DNA of 64,000 bases from contig CAINVY010000010.1 in the NCBI GenBank assembly GCA_903854335.1, positions 1 to 64,000 of the forward strand. Direction: 5' to 3'. A model generated the notes under the pieces. The model made no database searches, was not told the DNA's origin, and worked only from the letters and a program-made list of their open reading frames with translations. Shown here one piece after another: positions 45,310-57,500 of this stretch. The DNA comes from an uncultured Candidatus Peregrinibacteria bacterium. GTDB lineage: Bacteria; Patescibacteriota; Gracilibacteria; Peribacterales; Peribacteraceae. The stretch's first letter is position 1. Every line of letters begins with the position of its first letter. The translations under genes and the position numbers were made by a program.

Positions 45310-46254
45310 TCACTTTCCCTTCCGTAGTTGCCTGTGCATTCCCCCCACCAATTCCTCCAAATCCTCCACTCCTTCCCTCTCTCCCCACTCCTGCATCTCG
45401 CGCGCGACTTTGGCGAAGACATCGAATCCCCGCGTGCCGATGGCGGTGCCGATGCCGATCAGTGTCGCTCCGGCGAGCATGAGCTCGATGGCATCTTCTC
45501 CGGTATGGACGCCGCCAGTCCCGATGATCGGGAGTTTTCCTTCGGTCGCGGCGTAGACGTCCGCGATGCATCGCACCGCGATGGGCTTGATAGCCGGCCC
45601 CGACATGCCACCGACTCTGTTTGAGAGAATCGGCATGCGGCTGCGGATATCGATCGCCATGCCCGGCCCGACGGTATTGATGACCGTGAAGCCGTCCGCA
45701 CCTTCCTTCGCGCATGCAATCGCGATCTCCGCGATGGAGAGCGCATTGGGCGAAAGCTTGATGAAGACGGGCGTCTTGCCGGCAATCGCTTTGACCGCTT
45801 TGGTGACGGCAGCTGCGGCGGGCGCGGAGCAGGCGAAGGGCTTGCCGAATTCATCCTCCACGTTCGGACAGCTGATATTCACCTCCAAGAAATCCGGCTT
45901 CATCGGCAGCAAAGCCGCCGCCGTCAGGGCGTAATTCTCAACGGTGTCGGCAATGATGTTGAGGATGAGGGGGGCAGGCTTTCGCACCATGTACGCCGCG
46001 ATCTCCTCACGTGCTTTCTCGGGACCCGCGTCCGGCACGCCGACGGCATTGAGCGTCCAGTGCTCGGTGGAAATAATCGTCGGATTGGGATGCCCTTTGT
46101 GTTCATGCAACCAGATCGACTTCGTCGTGACGCCTCCCGCGCCTCCCACCTCCGCCGCCCTGCGCCAGCTTGCCGCCGTGATTCCCCAAATTCCCGACGC
46201 GAGAACAGTGGGGTTTTGGAAGGTGACCCCGTGAACGGTCTGCAGGAGTTTCAT
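45310..46254 (-). CDS. pyrD: Dihydroorotate dehydrogenase
   Basis: VTFQNPTVLASGIWG, EVNISCPNVEDEFGKPFAC, VFIKLSPNA, GPAIKPIAVRCIADVY, IIGTGGVHTGEDAIELMLAGATLIGIGTA. Confidence 0.93.
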   Translation of the reverse strand: MKLLQTVHGVTFQNPTVLASGIWGITAASWRRAAEVGGAGGVTTKSIWLHEHKGHPNPTIISTEHWTLNAVGVPDAGPEKAREEIAAYMVRKPAPLILNIIADTVENYALTAAALLPMKPDFLEVNISCPNVEDEFGKPFACSAPAAAAVTKAVKAIAGKTPVFIKLSPNALSIAEIAIACAKEGADGFTVINTVGPGMAIDIRSRMPILSNRVGGMSGPAIKPIAVRCIADVYAATEGKLPIIGTGGVHTGEDAIELMLAGATLIGIGTAIGTRGFDVFAKVAREMQEWGEREGVEDLEELVGGMHRQLRKGK

Positions 46255-46345
46255 GGAGGGAAGTGTACATCAAACGAACGACGAGGACGAAGAATGCGAG
46301 GAAAATGAATCCCTGATAGGATCAATGATGATTCCCCCATTTCCC

Positions 46346-48349
46346 ATGCGCAAACTCCTCATCACGCTGCTTCTACTGATGCCACTCTGCGCCTCGGCAA
46401 CAGGCACCCCTTTCTCGGACGTCCCGCCGAACTTTCCGTACGCACAGGCGATCACCAATCTCGCCAGTAACGGAGTGATTTCCGGATACTCCGACGGCAC
46501 GTTTCGTCCGGAGAATCCCATCAACCGTGCGGAGTTCACGAAGATCGTAACGCTCTATAAGTTCGGTGCCGATATGGTTGAGAAATGCGGGAGTCACATG
46601 CAATTTTCCGATCTCTTGTTCGACGCTTGGTACGGGAAATACATCTGCCGAGCGAAAGATGCACATCTCATCGATGGCTATCCTGATGGAACATTCCGCC
46701 CCGCGCAGAACATTAATTTTTCGGAAGCAGCGAAGATCATTGCCCTCACGGCCACGCTGAATGCCGGTGACCCCATACTTCCGTCCGATGACGGCGGACC
46801 ATGGTACAGCAGATACGTGAGGTTCCTTAGCGAGGCTCATGCGATTCCCACGAGTATCAAGAGCCTCGACCAAGTCATTACGCGCGGCGAGATGGCGGAG
46901 ATGATTTGGAGACTGAAAGATACTCAGAGGAATCTGCCATCGAATACCTATAACAACCTCACGAAACAGCACCAAACGTACACGAATACGAACGAATCGA
47001 TTCAATTCCAATATCCCGCAACGTACAGAATAATCACAGACGGAATCCAACAGAAGTTCTCTTCAGGAAAAAACTGGTATCGCATCGATCTGTCCGATCC
47101 AGAGAGCCCGGCAAAGCCTTCTTTGAGAGTCGAAGTGAATCCGGATGGATACGGGCCAGACGGCGCAGACGCCATCCTCTCCGTTATAGAGAATGGAGAT
47201 GGCTCACTGCACATCGTCGATACGAAGAAGCTACAAGACCACAACAGCGATATCCGCACTGTTGTCGTCAAACCCTTCATAGCGTCCAACGGCAACACCT
47301 ACACATTTTCCTTCTCGTTCAATACAAAGATGAATGTTGAACCCGATTTTTTCGATGTGTTGAATAGCGTGAGGATCTCAAACGGTTCCCTGCCGCAAAC
47401 CCCTCAGAAAAGTATCTACAGCAATCATGGCGACGGATTCCAATTCACCTACCCGTCAGACATGGCAGTGACGAGGCTTAGGGACAATGTCCTCGTTGAC
47501 CTGAAGAACGGTATATTCACACAAGGATCAGTTCTGGCATTCCCATCGCGATTGAGCGAGGGCACGAATCTCCAGAACGCATCTGTTAATGTCGCAACCG
47601 TCCCTTGTAACGCTCTCCCCTCGGGAACAACGATCTCCATCAATGGCGTAGATTTCCAGACCTGGTTCGCTGCTGATGACGCACAACTTGGGAACGGCAC
47701 GGAAGTCTCTACCTACGCAACTATGAGGCACGGAAAGTGCTATTACATGGCGCTCGAATGGAACTATCGACGCATGGATACATACTCTGGCCTGCCAAAA
47801 GCACCGCCCGAGTTCGATAGACAGACGTTCGAATATATCTTCACGCAAATCATAAATTCGTTCACCTTCGTCGATCAAGGTACGACGTCGATTTTGCCAT
47901 CAAACGATCTTCTCTACCGTAACTCTTTGTACGGATTCACAATTGAATTGCCGGCGGGCACGAAATTCCTCGGAGACAATGGCACAGCGTCCTTCCAGAT
48001 TCCCATCCTCATCCCCGGCACAAATCTTACAGAGAAAACTCTGACAATCTCCGAGATTACTTCTTCCACCTGTTCCGATGCCAACCTGGGAGGAGGACCA
48101 TCCAAACCATCTCAACTCGTGCTCATCAACAACATCTCTTTTCTCAGGCAGGAAGGCGGCGATGTGGGAGCGGGTCAAATCTATAATAGTACGAACTACG
48201 GAATCGTCCGTAATGGCTTATGCATCACCTTCTCGTTCGTTCTTCATGCTTTCAATCCCGACATTCCGGACGTGCGCCCCCCTGTCTACGACCCGCAAAA
48301 GGAATCCGCCGTCTTCGAAGAAATACTGCGCTCGCTCACGTTCGAGTAA
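46346..48349 (+). CDS. S-layer-homology (SLH) domain surface protein
   Basis: Signal peptide; SLH repeats TPFSDVPPNFPYAQAITNLASNGVISGYSDGTFRPENPINRAEFTKIV and AKDAHLIDGYPDGTFRPAQNINFSEAAKI. Confidence 0.9.
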   Translation: MRKLLITLLLLMPLCASATGTPFSDVPPNFPYAQAITNLASNGVISGYSDGTFRPENPINRAEFTKIVTLYKFGADMVEKCGSHMQFSDLLFDAWYGKYICRAKDAHLIDGYPDGTFRPAQNINFSEAAKIIALTATLNAGDPILPSDDGGPWYSRYVRFLSEAHAIPTSIKSLDQVITRGEMAEMIWRLKDTQRNLPSNTYNNLTKQHQTYTNTNESIQFQYPATYRIITDGIQQKFSSGKNWYRIDLSDPESPAKPSLRVEVNPDGYGPDGADAILSVIENGDGSLHIVDTKKLQDHNSDIRTVVVKPFIASNGNTYTFSFSFNTKMNVEPDFFDVLNSVRISNGSLPQTPQKSIYSNHGDGFQFTYPSDMAVTRLRDNVLVDLKNGIFTQGSVLAFPSRLSEGTNLQNASVNVATVPCNALPSGTTISINGVDFQTWFAADDAQLGNGTEVSTYATMRHGKCYYMALEWNYRRMDTYSGLPKAPPEFDRQTFEYIFTQIINSFTFVDQGTTSILPSNDLLYRNSLYGFTIELPAGTKFLGDNGTASFQIPILIPGTNLTEKTLTISEITSSTCSDANLGGGPSKPSQLVLINNISFLRQEGGDVGAGQIYNSTNYGIVRNGLCITFSFVLHAFNPDIPDVRPPVYDPQKESAVFEEILRSLTFE

Positions 48350-49768
48350 TCACTGCGGCTTCGTCATCTTCCACGGATCGAGCGCGCGGCTCAGGACTTC
48401 CTCCGAGAGAACCTGCTTCTCGCTGCAGAGTTCCCGAATTGTTTTGCCCGAGGCGAATGCCTCCTTCGCGATCGCAGCCGCCTTCTCGTAGCCGATCAGC
48501 GGCACGAGGCCCGTGACGAGCGAGAGGCTCTTCTCCACGCCCGCCTCGCATGCCGCGCGATTCGCCTCCAGGCCCTTCAGGCAGAGATCGGTGAACGCGG
48601 CAATGACGGACGAGAGGAGTCGGATGCTCTCAAGCAGCTTCTCCCCCATCACCGGCATCATGATGTTCAATTGAAACTGGCCGCCGTTCGCACCCGCAAA
48701 AGCGATCGTCTGATCGTTGCCGAGCACCGTGGCGCACACCTGCATCACGCTCTCGCAGAGCACCGGATTCACTTTGCCCGGCATGATGGAGCTTCCAGGT
48801 TGGAGGTCTCGGAGGATGATTTCGTAGATGCCGCAACGGGGGCCGGAGCCGAGGAAGCGCAGATTGTTGGCGATGGAATGGAAGGAGACGGCGACGGTGC
48901 GCAGGAGTGAGTGACATTCCACGATCGCATCGCGCTGCGCATTCGCCTCGAAGTGATTGTCCGCCTCCCGGAAGCGCAGGCCCGTGTCCTCTCGCAGAAT
49001 CATGCAAACCGTCTGCGCGAATCTCGAGTGCGTGTTGATACCGGTGCCGACTGCAGTGCCGCCGACGGGGAGCTCCAGGAGCGCTTCCCCCGCCCGCTGC
49101 GCGCGTTCGCGGGAGAGTGCAACCTGCCTGGCGAATCCCGAGAACTCCTGCCCGAGCGTCATGGGCGTGGCATCCGCGAGATGTGTGCGTCCGATTTTCA
49201 ACACATTCTGCCACGCACGCGCCTTCTCCTGGAGGACATCCTCGCAGGCGCGAAGCGACGGAAGCAGAGCATCGCGGATCATCTTCGCCGCGGCGATGTG
49301 AATGGCGGAGGGGAAGATGTCGTTCGTGCTCTGTCCGAGATTCACGTGGTCGTTCGGATGAATGAGGCCCGTCTGCGCGAAGCGATCTCCGCCGAGGATC
49401 TCGGTCGCACGATGCGCGATGACCTCGTTCGCGTTCATGTTGCTCGACGTTCCCGATCCGGTCTGGAACACGTCGACGGGGAATTGATCGTCGAATGTTC
49501 CCTGCGCCACTTCCTTCGCGGCCTTCACGAGCGCATCAACTTCCCGCGATGCGAGCTTCTTCGCACCCGATGCGAACATGCCAAGATCATGATTGGCCCA
49601 CGCCGCCGCCCACTTGATGAGACCGAGCGCATGAATGAGGGCAGGGGAAATCTTCTGGCCGGATATCGGAAAGTTCTCCACGGCACGCTGCGTCTGCGCT
49701 CCGAAGTACGCAAGGCGCGGAACCTGCACTTCTCCCATGGTGTCTCGTTCGCTGCGAAAATCTGTCAT
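48350..49768 (-). CDS. fumC: Class II fumarate hydratase
   Basis: TGSGTSSNMNANEVIAHRA, GSSIMPGKVNPVLCES signature. Confidence 0.95.
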   Translation of the reverse strand: MTDFRSERDTMGEVQVPRLAYFGAQTQRAVENFPISGQKISPALIHALGLIKWAAAWANHDLGMFASGAKKLASREVDALVKAAKEVAQGTFDDQFPVDVFQTGSGTSSNMNANEVIAHRATEILGGDRFAQTGLIHPNDHVNLGQSTNDIFPSAIHIAAAKMIRDALLPSLRACEDVLQEKARAWQNVLKIGRTHLADATPMTLGQEFSGFARQVALSRERAQRAGEALLELPVGGTAVGTGINTHSRFAQTVCMILREDTGLRFREADNHFEANAQRDAIVECHSLLRTVAVSFHSIANNLRFLGSGPRCGIYEIILRDLQPGSSIMPGKVNPVLCESVMQVCATVLGNDQTIAFAGANGGQFQLNIMMPVMGEKLLESIRLLSSVIAAFTDLCLKGLEANRAACEAGVEKSLSLVTGLVPLIGYEKAAAIAKEAFASGKTIRELCSEKQVLSEEVLSRALDPWKMTKPQ

Positions 49769-49819
49769 GACATCATGATAGCAAAAAGTCTACTGACGTG
49801 TGCATGTCGTATGAAAATG

Positions 49820-51575
<1,756 letters not shown>

Positions 51576-51618
51576 GACGAGCTTACGACGCTCGCCGCTC
51601 GCGCGAAACATTCGAACC

Positions 51619-51972
51619 TCAGCTTCCTTTGATCACCTCCTTCGCCGCCTTCGCCCCTTTCTTCATCGCTTTCTGTGCCTCCTTCTCGCCCTTCTTCACG
51701 AGCGTTTCCATCCCCTTCTTCGCCTCCTTCAATTTCTGGGTCGCATACTTCTTGGCCTTACCGAGATTCTTCTGGACGTCATCGCTCTCGACGAACTTCT
51801 TCGCCTCCTTCGCCATCTTGGCGCCATCGGCCTGCAAATGCTTACCGAGGAGCTTGGCAGCGGTCTCGGGATCCTTCGCTTTCTGTAATTCTCCACGAAG
51901 CTTCTCATTGCTGAGGAGATAACCGGCGAGCGCGCCGCCGAGTGTGCCGAGGAGGAGGGAGAATTTCTTCAT
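51619..51972 (-). CDS. YtxH-like small membrane protein
   Basis: MKKFSLLLGTLGGALAGYLLSNEKLRGELQKAKDPETA then Lys/Ala-rich helix. Confidence 0.7.
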   Translation of the reverse strand: MKKFSLLLGTLGGALAGYLLSNEKLRGELQKAKDPETAAKLLGKHLQADGAKMAKEAKKFVESDDVQKNLGKAKKYATQKLKEAKKGMETLVKKGEKEAQKAMKKGAKAAKEVIKGS

Positions 51973-52112
51973 GAGTACAAAGGGGAATGAGGTACGAAGT
52001 ATAGGAGCGGGAGGGGAAAAGAGCAAAGAGATGACAGAACGATTCCGAAGAAACTGAGGATGCCTAGGATCAAAAAATACAGTGGGTATCCCATCAAAGC
52101 TAGGACGCTTAG

Positions 52113-52152
52113 GTGTTATGGTGAGGTGCGAACCATCACCTAGGCTTCAGGG
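52113..52152. repeat. Possible decayed copy D of the palindromic repeat
   Basis: GTGTTATGGTGAGGTGC...CACCTAGGCTTCAGGG aligns to copy C GTGTCATGATGAGGTGC...CACCTAAGCCTTCG. Confidence 0.45.
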
Positions 52153-52181
52153 AATAGTTACCAAAATAATTATCGGAATCC

Positions 52182-54587
52182 TTATAAATGCTTCCTCACC
52201 TCCCGCACCTGCTCCTCGCTCAGTACCTCCCGCAATTGCGCATCTGCTGACTCCCGCACGCCCGCCGCGCTCCCGAACTTCCTGAAGAGCTTCTTGCGTG
52301 CCTCCGCGCCGATGCCGGGAATCCCATCGAGCGCCGATTCTTTCGCCGCCTTGACCCCGCGAGATTCACGATGCCTATTGGCGAAGCGGTGCGCCTCATC
52401 GCGCAGTCGCATGAGGAGAAACTTCGCCGAAGAATCCGAGGGGAAGATGACCGGAACGGCCTTGCCGGCGACGAACACTTCCTCCTCGCGCTTCGCCAAG
52501 CCAATGACGGGAATGGCGATATCCATCGCCTTCAGCACTTCCAACGCGGCACCAAGCTGCCCCTTGCCGCCATCAATCACGAGCAGGTCCGGGCGCGCGG
52601 CGAGGGAGGGATCGATCTTGTTGAGTGCCGCTTCCCGCATGAACACCTCCTGTCCCGGCTTCACCTTCCTGCGGAGAGCTACGGGCGCCTTGCGCACATG
52701 TCGAAAACCGACTTCCGCGTAGTACTCTTCCAATTCCGGTTTGCAGATGATGTACACCTTTCCCTTCTTCACGGTGCGTAGAATTTTGCGGAGGAGAAAT
52801 TGACCGAGATGCGCGCCGCGTTCCTTGGGGGAAACCGAGAATGATGAAAGAAGGAAAAGCCCCGAGGGGAGACGCTCCAATCGACACTGAGCGATGCGCT
52901 CCTTTTCTCGTCTCGCCAGGAGGAATTCCTTCGCTTGCTTCGCCTTCACCTTCAGCTCCTTGAGCTCTTCCTTCCGCGCATGGCCAAACGTTACGCCCTC
53001 GCTCTTCCAGAAACGCTCCTCTTCCTTCACCGCCTCCGCGAGGTGACGCAATCTGCGTCGCAGTACTTCCTTCAGTGACTTGTAATCGTCCACTTCCCCC
53101 TTCTTGAGCGATCGCAGCGTGAAGGATCGATACTGGTCGTTCGCCGTCCTCCCCTCCTTCATCACCGTCATGCTTCCGACGGTCTCGGTACCGCCGAGAT
53201 GTGAGATGTCGTACCCCTCGATGCGGCGCGGAGAGGCGGGAAGCGCGAGAATGTTCTGAAGCTGCTGCAGCGCATCCTCCGTATTCTTCCTCTCCGACTC
53301 CCACTTGAGCTCACGCTGACGTGCCTTCTCCCGCACGTTCTTTTCCGCCAATTGCAGAAGATGCGATCGCTTCCCGCGCTGGGGGAGCACGAGCTCGACG
53401 TTCCTGCCCTTCTTCTTGGTGAGCCACTTCCCGATCACGTCGCCATCGTCGATATCATCCGACACGACCACCGCATCCGGAATCTCCTGACCGTCCTCGT
53501 AGTACTGTGGGAGGAATTGCTCGAGGACTTCTCCGCCATCGTTCGCGGAGCCCGCAAGGGAGTAGAACGTGTCGCCGATAAGACGACCGTTTCGCCGCTG
53601 CATGACGACGACATCCGCGCGCATGGAGAGGACGGAAACCGCGATGATATCCATGTCCTCACCCGACGTATCGGTAGCGAGTTGCTTGCCCTGCAGACGA
53701 TCGAGCGAAGCGAGGGAATCTCGGAACTGCGACGCGAGCTCGAACTTACGATCAGCCGCAGCCTTCTTCATGCGCTCCTCCAGGAGCGGACGAATGCTCT
53801 CGCAGTCCCCTTTCAGAAATCTGATCACGCCGTCGATGCACTGCTCTCTGTACGCCTGCGGCGAAATCGCGCCAACGCACGGTGCAACGCACTTGCCGAT
53901 GTGATGATCGAGGCAAGGAGTCGGCCGATCCTTGTGATGGCATTCAACATCAAGTGGCAATACCGAATCTCCGTCAATATTGCCTTCGCTGTGTTCTTTG
54001 CCCCCCCTCAACGCAATCCCCATCCTGCACGTCCGGAAAGGGAACACGCTCCGCAGCATCGCGAGCTTCGCCTCCAGCTCACCCGCCGAAAGGAACGGCC
54101 CGAAATGCAGCGCATTATCCTTCTCCTCAATCTTGCGCACGGTATCGACCCGCGGGAATTCCTCACGCGTGATGCGGACGTAGATGTAGTTCTTATCGTC
54201 CTTCATGAGGACGTTGTACTTGGGACGCAGCTCCTTGATCTGGTTCGTCTCGAAGATGAGCGCCTCGATCTCCGTGTTCGTCACGGTCACTTCGAAGTCC
54301 GCGATCTTCTGGAGGAAGCTCTGCTTCCAGGGGCCCGCGGCGCTATCCTTCGTCACATAGGAACGCAGCCGATTGCGCAGATTCTTCGCCTTCCCGACGT
54401 AGAGTACCTTGCCATTTTCATCGAGCCAACGGTACACGCCCGGACTTTGCGGAGCCGACGCGATGCGCCGACGAAGCACGCTCAGTCGATCGTTTGAGAC
54501 GCGGTGCTTCTTCGGCGGAGGGAGCTTTCGGGGCACGGAGTAATCATACCGAAAAATCAGGCGACGAGATCCTGGAACTCCATGCAT
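52182..54587 (-). CDS. uvrC: UvrABC excinuclease subunit C with an internal GNAT-like insertion
   Basis: GIY-YIG PGVYRWLDENGKVLYVGKAKNLRNRL; EGYDISHLGGTETVGSMTV; RPDLLVIDGGKGQLGAALEVL; C-terminal HhH. ~130-aa insertion at about aa 530-660. Confidence 0.9.
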   Translation of the reverse strand: MHGVPGSRRLIFRYDYSVPRKLPPPKKHRVSNDRLSVLRRRIASAPQSPGVYRWLDENGKVLYVGKAKNLRNRLRSYVTKDSAAGPWKQSFLQKIADFEVTVTNTEIEALIFETNQIKELRPKYNVLMKDDKNYIYVRITREEFPRVDTVRKIEEKDNALHFGPFLSAGELEAKLAMLRSVFPFRTCRMGIALRGGKEHSEGNIDGDSVLPLDVECHHKDRPTPCLDHHIGKCVAPCVGAISPQAYREQCIDGVIRFLKGDCESIRPLLEERMKKAAADRKFELASQFRDSLASLDRLQGKQLATDTSGEDMDIIAVSVLSMRADVVVMQRRNGRLIGDTFYSLAGSANDGGEVLEQFLPQYYEDGQEIPDAVVVSDDIDDGDVIGKWLTKKKGRNVELVLPQRGKRSHLLQLAEKNVREKARQRELKWESERKNTEDALQQLQNILALPASPRRIEGYDISHLGGTETVGSMTVMKEGRTANDQYRSFTLRSLKKGEVDDYKSLKEVLRRRLRHLAEAVKEEERFWKSEGVTFGHARKEELKELKVKAKQAKEFLLARREKERIAQCRLERLPSGLFLLSSFSVSPKERGAHLGQFLLRKILRTVKKGKVYIICKPELEEYYAEVGFRHVRKAPVALRRKVKPGQEVFMREAALNKIDPSLAARPDLLVIDGGKGQLGAALEVLKAMDIAIPVIGLAKREEEVFVAGKAVPVIFPSDSSAKFLLMRLRDEAHRFANRHRESRGVKAAKESALDGIPGIGAEARKKLFRKFGSAAGVRESADAQLREVLSEEQVREVRKHL

Positions 54588-54590
54588 TTT

Positions 54591-57500
54591 TTAATTCCAA
54601 TCCTGACTCTTCAAATCCTTCACTATGTCATCCACAGAGCCCCCATGAATCTTTCCCCACGCTTCCAAATTTCGCCAAAGCTCGTCGAGGAATTTCTTCT
54701 TTTTCTCGGCAGGCAGCGAATGATAGAGCGGTCTGACAGCGTCGAAGAGCTCCCTTTTGTAATTACGAGACGAAAAAATCAACGACGTAACTGCCGATGG
54801 CGTGTACACGTACGAGGGGTAGATGTTCAAAATACGATGAAGGGGCGCGTCATCGCGATCTTCTAGTGGCGTCGTCAGAACTCCTCGAATCATCGACTTC
54901 TGTTCATCGCTGAGGTTTTTCTGATTCCAGAATCCGCCATAGACATTCCACGATATGCCTGTATCCACGATCGTGAATCGAAATGGATGATTTACCTTCA
55001 CCCAACCATCAGGCGTCATTTCAGGCTCATTGAACGCACCCCCTATTGTAGTGTCTACTGCCACCTGTTTCCCACCAATATCATAGAGCATACGATTTTT
55101 TTTTGTCTGGTTATCGATCTCTCGAAATTCATCATAACTGAAGTTCGCCCTATCAAGCCTGTGCTTCTGCCTCTCGATTTCTTCCTTGGAAGGCGGAAGA
55201 ATAGATTGCTGAAATTCTTCAAATAATTTCTGAAATGTAGGCTCCAATTGCTTGGCCTGATCCGGAAATTGCTTCACCCAATCCGTGAATTCCATTTCTG
55301 GCGAATGTATAGTTCCGATGCCAGTGCCATCCATCGCCCACCGTTCCTGTGCCGTATGGGTTGTCACCATCCAACCATTGCGCGAAACCGTATCGCACGA
55401 GAAGCAACTCGCGGTGACGACACTTTCATGACGCGACGAATTGAGGACTACCAGATTTAATTTGCGACCAAGAGCCGGCTTCAAATCTTCGGAATCTTGA
55501 AATGCCCGTATGTAGAGGGCCCTAATCCCAAGATCATATCCTCCGGAGATAAAGCATGGCTGTTCAGCAGTCAGAGGAAGATATTTCCGAAGATCATCGG
55601 GCACCGGGGCAAGCTTGCCGCCCTCCTTCTGGCTCGCTAAGGAAATTGCGCGGGTGATCGCTTCCTGAGCACCCCGCATCTCCGTCATAGTCGGACGACG
55701 TTCCGCGAACCTGGCAACGATTGCGCTCACGGGTTCCAGTATGCGATTGAATTCCTCTGCGGTTTTTTCATCATACTTTGCACCACGGAAATACTCACCG
55801 AGATCCTTCGAAGATTGCATCAGACCATCCTTCATGCGAATCATTTCCTGCTCTATGAGTTCCTCACTTTCTCTTTCCTTAAAATGGTCATACAGACCAA
55901 CAACACCGGGAACAAAAGAATCAATGGGATGCTTCATATTAAATTTATCGAAGTTCTTGAGCACAGAGTCGATCATCCCCGCAAAATCCGTCAACGTTTT
56001 GAGAATGAGAGAACCATCTATTTCCTGAACCGGCCGCGTTTGACGAGCGAGATCCACTGCGAAATCGGGAACGGATCCCGCCCCGGCATACTCGAGTGCC
56101 TGATGCTTCTTGATCACGTATGCAGCTTTTGCTTCCAACCCCGAGTGAGCAAATTCCGTTATGCCAAGGGTTTCAAGCTGGCGAAAATTCTCTGACGGTC
56201 CGAACCACGTATTGCGATCGTATACCTGCAAGTGACGGAAGACGCTCAAGTCCTTCGCAAAGGCACAGGATTCCTGAATCAGAGAATCCCACTTCTTGAT
56301 CACTTCCGATTTGCCGGATTGGCGAATGCGCTGATTCAGCTTGCAGAGTGGATGATTACTCGAATAATTGGAATTTCCGGCCAAAGCCCAACCAAGCTGG
56401 GTATCAAGCGTCTCCCCCGCGGTAAATGGCGTCGTATCATCCGTCAAAAATCCGACGATGCTCGGCATCTGATACGGCGACTGAACGATGCCCTCTTTCT
56501 GGAGATCATTCTGCAATTCGATTTCCTCCGAACGCAGCGACCGCACCGTCCTGAAGGCATCGAAAGACCACATGCGCACGCGATCATTTTCCTTCCATGC
56601 CTCCTCCCACGACCCGTCATTGCGCTTGCGCATCGCATCGCGCTCTCCGACGGTCGGAAGATTGATTAATTCCAGATCGTATATTTTCTCTATGATCGGC
56701 GATGCTTGCTTCTTCTCAGCAGCTTGGACCGAGTTATCCCAGGTGTCCTGATCAAACGTCAACTCCCTTGAATTCCCCATCTTCATCCCGAGAGTGTTCA
56801 TCATCGTCGTCTCATTCTCCACCTTGTCCTTCAGCCCACCATTGGCTATATCCAACAACGTGATAACGTCAAAAGCAGAGCCTAACGCCAAGATATTAAG
56901 GCCGTGCCCCGCATAGAGCTTCGCCCTGCTCTCGGGAATCTTCTTATCAATCCAGGTTGCCCATTCATCAATGTATTTCGATAAACCCAACATAATGGCG
57001 ATCACGATGACAAATTTGACCGGTCCCGGAGCCTTCGAAAAGAAATTGAGTACCCGACCCAGACGTACATACCCGGCACCTGCGGCTCTTAATGCCAGTG
57101 CAGTGAAAGCCCGCTCAAAGACACCGATCAGCACACTCGAACCGGAACATACGGCGAAATACATGGCGAATTCGATGCCTGCTTTGGTCTTATTTTCAGC
57201 GTAATGCATGATGTAGCAAAACAGCAGGTAATCGACTGCATTGAAGTGAATGAGCCCCTCCTTTAAATCGTTCGCGATATTCCCGAATTCGCCTCTTTCG
57301 TTGTAGAGATTCTGCCTCTCGAGAAGCTCTTCCAGCTTCGGAAATTTTTTCGTATCGACACCCTTCGCTTCCAACTTGGCTCGGACCTCAATATCCGCTT
57401 TTTTCAGACGTTCCATCTCGGCATCCGAAAACTTCCGATGTTCGGGAGGAGGAGGCGGCTTGATCAGGGCATACAGCTTCTGCACCACTTGGAGTTCCAA

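Noticed and set aside
52113-52152. Full-length fourth copy of the palindromic element
   Set aside because: Only the left half aligns (GTGTYATGRTGAGGTGC...CACCTARGC); listed as a possible decayed copy rather than a confident member.
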